From Methanobrevibacter sp. (GTDB lineage: Archaea; Methanobacteriota; Methanobacteria; Methanobacteriales; Methanobacteriaceae): a stretch of DNA of 7,045 nucleotides. Below the pieces are notes generated by a model. The model was not told the DNA's origin. It worked only from the letters and a program-made list of their open reading frames with translations, and did not search any database. Made by a program: the position numbers and the translations under genes. Shown here in pieces: positions 5,487 through 7,045 of the stretch. The stretch is from NCBI GenBank assembly GCA_016838945.1, contig JADLKP010000114.1, forward strand, positions 1-7,045, written 5' to 3'. Position 1 is the first letter of the stretch. Each line of letters starts with the position of its first letter.

Positions 5487-5511
5487 TATACTATTTAGAA
5501 CAAATAGTATA
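5487..5511 (+). promoter_or_regulatory. Perfect 10-bp inverted repeat overlapping the flavoprotein gene promoter
   Basis: TATACTATTT (5487-5496) and its exact inverse AAATAGTATA (5502-5511) are separated by five bases, AGAAC. The left arm overlaps the best TATA-like stretch (TTTATACT, 5485-5492), and the element ends 29 bases before the chosen ATG at 5541. A perfect dyad over the core promoter is what a dimeric repressor site looks like. As RNA it could form only a weak AU hairpin, so an operator is the preferred reading. The regulator is unknown. Confidence 0.65.
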
Positions 5512-5540
5512 CTAATTTTAAAAAATACTAGATGATAACT

Positions 5541-6998
5541 ATGGATTATGATGTAATATATATTGGAAGTGGAAATGCGTCATGGCAAGGTGGCCGTTTC
5601 TTAAGAAAAGCTGGTCTTAAAGTATTGATTGTAGAAGAAAGCCTATACGGTGGAACCTGTGCTAATAGAGGATGCAACTCAAAAGCGATTCTTGATGCTC
5701 CATATGAAATCAAAGCATTGGCAGATAATTTCGAAGGATGTGGGAAATCTGGAGACTTCGATGTTGACTGGACAGCATTGATGGAATTGAAACGTGCGCG
5801 AATTGCTAATATGGCTCCTTTCCTTGATGGAAAATTCAAGGAATATGATCTTGATGTAGCTCATGGAAAAGGAACTGTTGTTGATGAGCATACAGTTCAA
5901 GTGGGGGACAAACAATATACCACTGAAAAAATAGTAATTTGCACCGGTTTAAAGCCAGTCATTCCAGATATTCCTGGAAAGGAATACTTGCATGACAGCA
6001 CTGACTTTTTAGATATTGAAGAGCTTCCAGAACATGCAATCATCATAGGAGCAGGTTTTGTAGGTATGGAATTCGCTTCAATACTTGCAGAAGCAGGACT
6101 TAGTGCAGATGTAATCATAAGAGGGGATATGGCCTTAAAATACTTCCACCAACCATATGTCCAAAAGGTAATTGAAATGCTAAAAGAAAAGAACATCAGA
6201 TTCCATTTCAATGAAACCGTAACTGAAGTAACCAAGGATGAAAATCTAATCATCTATAATCCTGAAGAAAGAGTGCTTAATCTTGAAAATGCATTGAACA
6301 CAGATGAGGTATTAAGAGATCCTGATGCTAAAATAGATAATAAGGCTTATGAAAATGGATTTACAGTGAATTGCGAAAGCGGATTAAGCTTAACCGGTGA
6401 CTATGTGATTGCAGCTATGGGAAGAGAGGCTAATGTTGAAGACATTGGTCTTGAAAATGTCGGATTGACATATACCAAAAGAGGAATAAAGGTTGATGAA
6501 TACCTTAAAACTGAAGTTCCTAACATCTATGCATGCGGCGATGTTGCTGACAGTGGCATTGCAAAGCTTGTAACCGTTGCAATCCATCAATCAAAATACC
6601 TTGGAAAAGCATTATTGGAGGAAGATCCTGAAAAGATAGTCTATCCTGTTGTTCCTGCAGTTGCATATACAATTCCAAGAATAGCTACCGTTGGAGTTCC
6701 TGCCTTTGTAGCTGAAGAGATGGATGAATATGAAGTTCATAGAATCCAATACGGAAAATCCTATTCTTTAGAGCTTAAAAACGATAGGACAGCAGAAGCA
6801 AAGGTAATAGTAGATAAGGATAAGCAGATTGTAGGTGCTGAAATAATCGCAGCAGATGCTGAAAATGTAGCAAACATGTTTACATTTATCATCAATCAAA
6901 AAATCAGTCTTGAAGAGCTTGATCATATGATTTATGCATTCCCTTCAAGCAGTTCAGTATGTTTGTACAAATTGCACAACATACATTATACATTTTAA
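5541..6998 (+). CDS. FAD-dependent pyridine nucleotide-disulfide oxidoreductase, class I (dihydrolipoamide dehydrogenase/glutathione reductase/MerA-like)
   Basis: A 485-residue cytoplasmic flavoprotein. Domains in order: FAD fold with GSGNAS (9-14); redox pair in GGTCANRGC (Cys40, Cys45); NAD(P) fold GAGFVGME (170-177); second FAD motif YACGDVAD (330-337, Asp334); dimerisation domain from about 368. Arg194 and Lys200 follow the second strand of the NAD(P) fold with the spacing of the NADPH-binding Arg pair of glutathione reductase, hinting at NADPH. Oddities: after Cys45 the chain reads NSK, one residue short of the usual xPSK; residues about 233-272 look like an insertion; and near the C-terminus AFPSSSS (Phe467, Ser472) replaces the His-Glu dyad of HPTxSE. 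Canonical lipoamide or glutathione reduction is therefore doubtful, and the substrate is unknown. The ATG at 5541 has GATGA 5 bases upstream; an in-frame ATG at 5532 would add three residues. It appears to be transcribed alone. Confidence 0.93.
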   Translation: MDYDVIYIGSGNASWQGGRFLRKAGLKVLIVEESLYGGTCANRGCNSKAILDAPYEIKALADNFEGCGKSGDFDVDWTALMELKRARIANMAPFLDGKFKEYDLDVAHGKGTVVDEHTVQVGDKQYTTEKIVICTGLKPVIPDIPGKEYLHDSTDFLDIEELPEHAIIIGAGFVGMEFASILAEAGLSADVIIRGDMALKYFHQPYVQKVIEMLKEKNIRFHFNETVTEVTKDENLIIYNPEERVLNLENALNTDEVLRDPDAKIDNKAYENGFTVNCESGLSLTGDYVIAAMGREANVEDIGLENVGLTYTKRGIKVDEYLKTEVPNIYACGDVADSGIAKLVTVAIHQSKYLGKALLEEDPEKIVYPVVPAVAYTIPRIATVGVPAFVAEEMDEYEVHRIQYGKSYSLELKNDRTAEAKVIVDKDKQIVGAEIIAADAENVANMFTFIINQKISLEELDHMIYAFPSSSSVCLYKLHNIHYTF

Positions 6999-7027
6999 AC
7001 ATGGATTTTTTCTATGTTTCTTTTTTT
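6997..7027 (+). terminator. Hairpin terminator overlapping the flavoprotein stop codon
   Basis: AAACATGG (6997-7004) pairs with CTATGTTT (7012-7019), eight pairs including one G-T wobble, around a 7-base loop. A T7 run (7021-7027) and more T-rich DNA follow. The 5' arm begins inside the TAA stop codon (6996-6998). Confidence 0.7.
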
Positions 7028-7045
7028 ATTTTTATAATTTTTAAT

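Noticed and set aside
5532..5540. In-frame ATG at 5532 as the flavoprotein start
   Set aside because: It has no SD-like sequence at the right distance, while the ATG at 5541 has GATGA 5 bases upstream and directly begins the FAD fold. The difference is only three residues, so it is not excluded.
5546..6590. Several minus-strand ORFs of 66-118 residues opposite the flavoprotein gene
   Set aside because: All lie within a clear coding sequence, lack SD sites and resemble no protein family.

Overview
The window looks like a piece of a methanogen chromosome, most likely a Methanobacteriales member close to Methanobrevibacter. This is inferred from very AT-rich intergenic DNA, TATA-type promoters, GGTGA-type Shine-Dalgarno (SD) sites 4-5 bases before the starts, oligo-T termination tracts, and an NrpR-type nitrogen operator (GGAA-N6-TTCC) before an amt-glnK operon. 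No rRNA, tRNA, CRISPR array or insertion sequence was seen.

Left part (1-2060, minus strand). An ammonium transporter gene (amt, 747-1958) is followed by a P-II signalling protein gene (glnK, 377-715). The amt upstream region carries a TATA box and, about 25-50 bp downstream of it, a palindrome matching the NrpR operator. The operon appears to end in an unusually elaborate GC-rich hairpin plus a T9 run (297-349) and a second hairpin (277-297). Beyond a 9-bp tandem repeat lies the first 35 codons of a sodium:neurotransmitter-symporter-family transporter, which runs off the left edge and is too short to stand out as an ORF.

Middle (2061-3661, plus strand). A small secreted, very acidic protein of unknown function (2377-2784) is followed by a 42/43-bp tandem duplication. 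Next comes a regulator with an XRE helix-turn-helix and a cupin sensor domain (3012-3581), and then an AMP-forming acyl-CoA synthetase (3662-5326). The last two probably form a functional pair: the regulator may sense the acid, or a product, of the synthetase.

Right part (5327-7045, plus strand). An AT-rich spacer ends in a perfect 10-bp inverted repeat that overlaps the likely promoter of a flavoprotein disulfide reductase-like gene (5541-6998). That protein keeps both redox cysteines and the nucleotide folds, but has Phe and Ser where the C-terminal His-Glu dyad normally sits, and an apparent insertion in its NAD(P) domain. A hairpin terminator overlaps its stop codon.

No wholly new multi-gene system is evident. 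The best leads are the cis-regulatory structures (NrpR operator, post-glnK hairpin, tandem duplication before the XRE-cupin gene, palindrome before the flavoprotein gene) and the atypical flavoprotein.
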